Shown one piece after another: positions 14,158-14,234 of a stretch of 14,234 nucleotides of DNA. Both the position numbers and the translations under genes were made by a program. The stretch covers positions 1-14,234 of the forward strand of contig CANQLN010000016.1 of the NCBI GenBank assembly GCA_947624695.1, read 5' to 3'. This DNA is from an uncultured Bacilli bacterium (GTDB taxonomy: Bacteria; Bacillota_I; Bacilli_A; RF39; UBA660). Under the pieces are notes generated by a model, which worked only from the letters and a program-made list of their open reading frames with translations, was not told where the DNA came from and searched no databases. The first letter of the stretch is position 1. Each line of letters starts with the position of its first letter.

Positions 14158-14234
14158 TGAACTGTACCCCAAAATTTAGACAATAATAAAAAAAGAGGGT
14201 ATGTAAGAAGTATAACTATTAAAGGTTATGCTTT
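14158..14234. mobile_element. End of an IS3-family-like insertion sequence, cut by the window
   Basis: Bases 14158-14182 begin TGAACTGTACCCC and continue AAAATTTAGACA. This fits the terminal inverted repeat style of IS3-family (IS150-like) elements in Firmicutes (TGxACTGxxCCCCAAAAxxTxGxACA). The rest of the element and its transposase lie beyond the window. A hairpin at 14208-14233 is placed and oriented as a terminator for a gene reading leftward, so this may be the 3' (right) end with the transposase on the minus strand; that is inference. The partner repeat and target duplication cannot be seen. Confidence 0.55.
14208..14233 (-). terminator. Hairpin inside the IS end, possible transposase terminator
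   Basis: AAGTATAAC (14208-14216) and GTTATGCTT (14225-14233) pair over nine positions with one G-U and an 8-nt loop. On the minus strand the hairpin is followed after a short CT-rich stretch by a T-run (14188-14194 complement), as at the end of a transposase gene reading toward queH. The distance to the T-run weakens the call. Confidence 0.4.

Overview
This is an AT-rich bacterial chromosome segment with short intergenic gaps and mostly TAA stops. Its proteins are of Firmicutes/Bacilli type, for example a type II (Gram-positive-like) peptide deformylase, a DivIB-type FtsQ and a short MurB. TGA is a true stop: it ends lepA and divIB, and tryptophan is written TGG, so this is not the Mycoplasma/Spiroplasma code. 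The gene content and small gene sizes suggest an uncultured gut Bacilli lineage of the RF39/'Mollicutes-like' kind. That placement is inference, because no rRNA gene is present.

Layout. (1) 1-2382: 3' part of valS, cut by the window edge. It ends in a hairpin that also serves the converging gene pair on the minus strand. (2) 3786-2390, minus strand: an unrecognised 275-aa protein, then def, as a two-gene operon under a consensus promoter. (3) 3884-7672: a plus-strand operon lepA - double-HTH regulator - hemW with overlapping genes, closed by a terminator. (4) 7673-8080: a small membrane-anchored beta-sandwich protein without a signal peptide, starting exactly at the terminator's U-tract. (5) 8086-9575: an unrecognised helical 271-aa protein, then a short GDPD-like protein whose SD lies inside a hairpin. 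(6) 10699-9572, minus strand: a Fic-domain protein that overlaps the GDPD stop codon tail to tail. (7) 10796-14137: murG-murB-divIB-queH, a tightly coupled fragment of the division/cell-wall cluster plus a queuosine gene. (8) 14158-end: the terminal repeat of an IS3-family-like insertion sequence.

How they work together. Most genes are housekeeping. valS, lepA, def and queH serve translation and tRNA or protein maturation. murG, murB and divIB serve peptidoglycan precursor synthesis and septation. hemW encodes a radical SAM/haem-binding protein. The less ordinary content is the regulator between lepA and hemW, with two SpoIIID-like helix-turn-helix regions, the Fic protein, the two orphan proteins, and several places where terminator hairpins, -10 elements, SD sequences and start codons are superimposed. 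No tRNA, rRNA, CRISPR array, phage module or obvious new defence system is visible. All coding regions except valS are complete in the window. No stretch longer than 300 bases lacks a gene.
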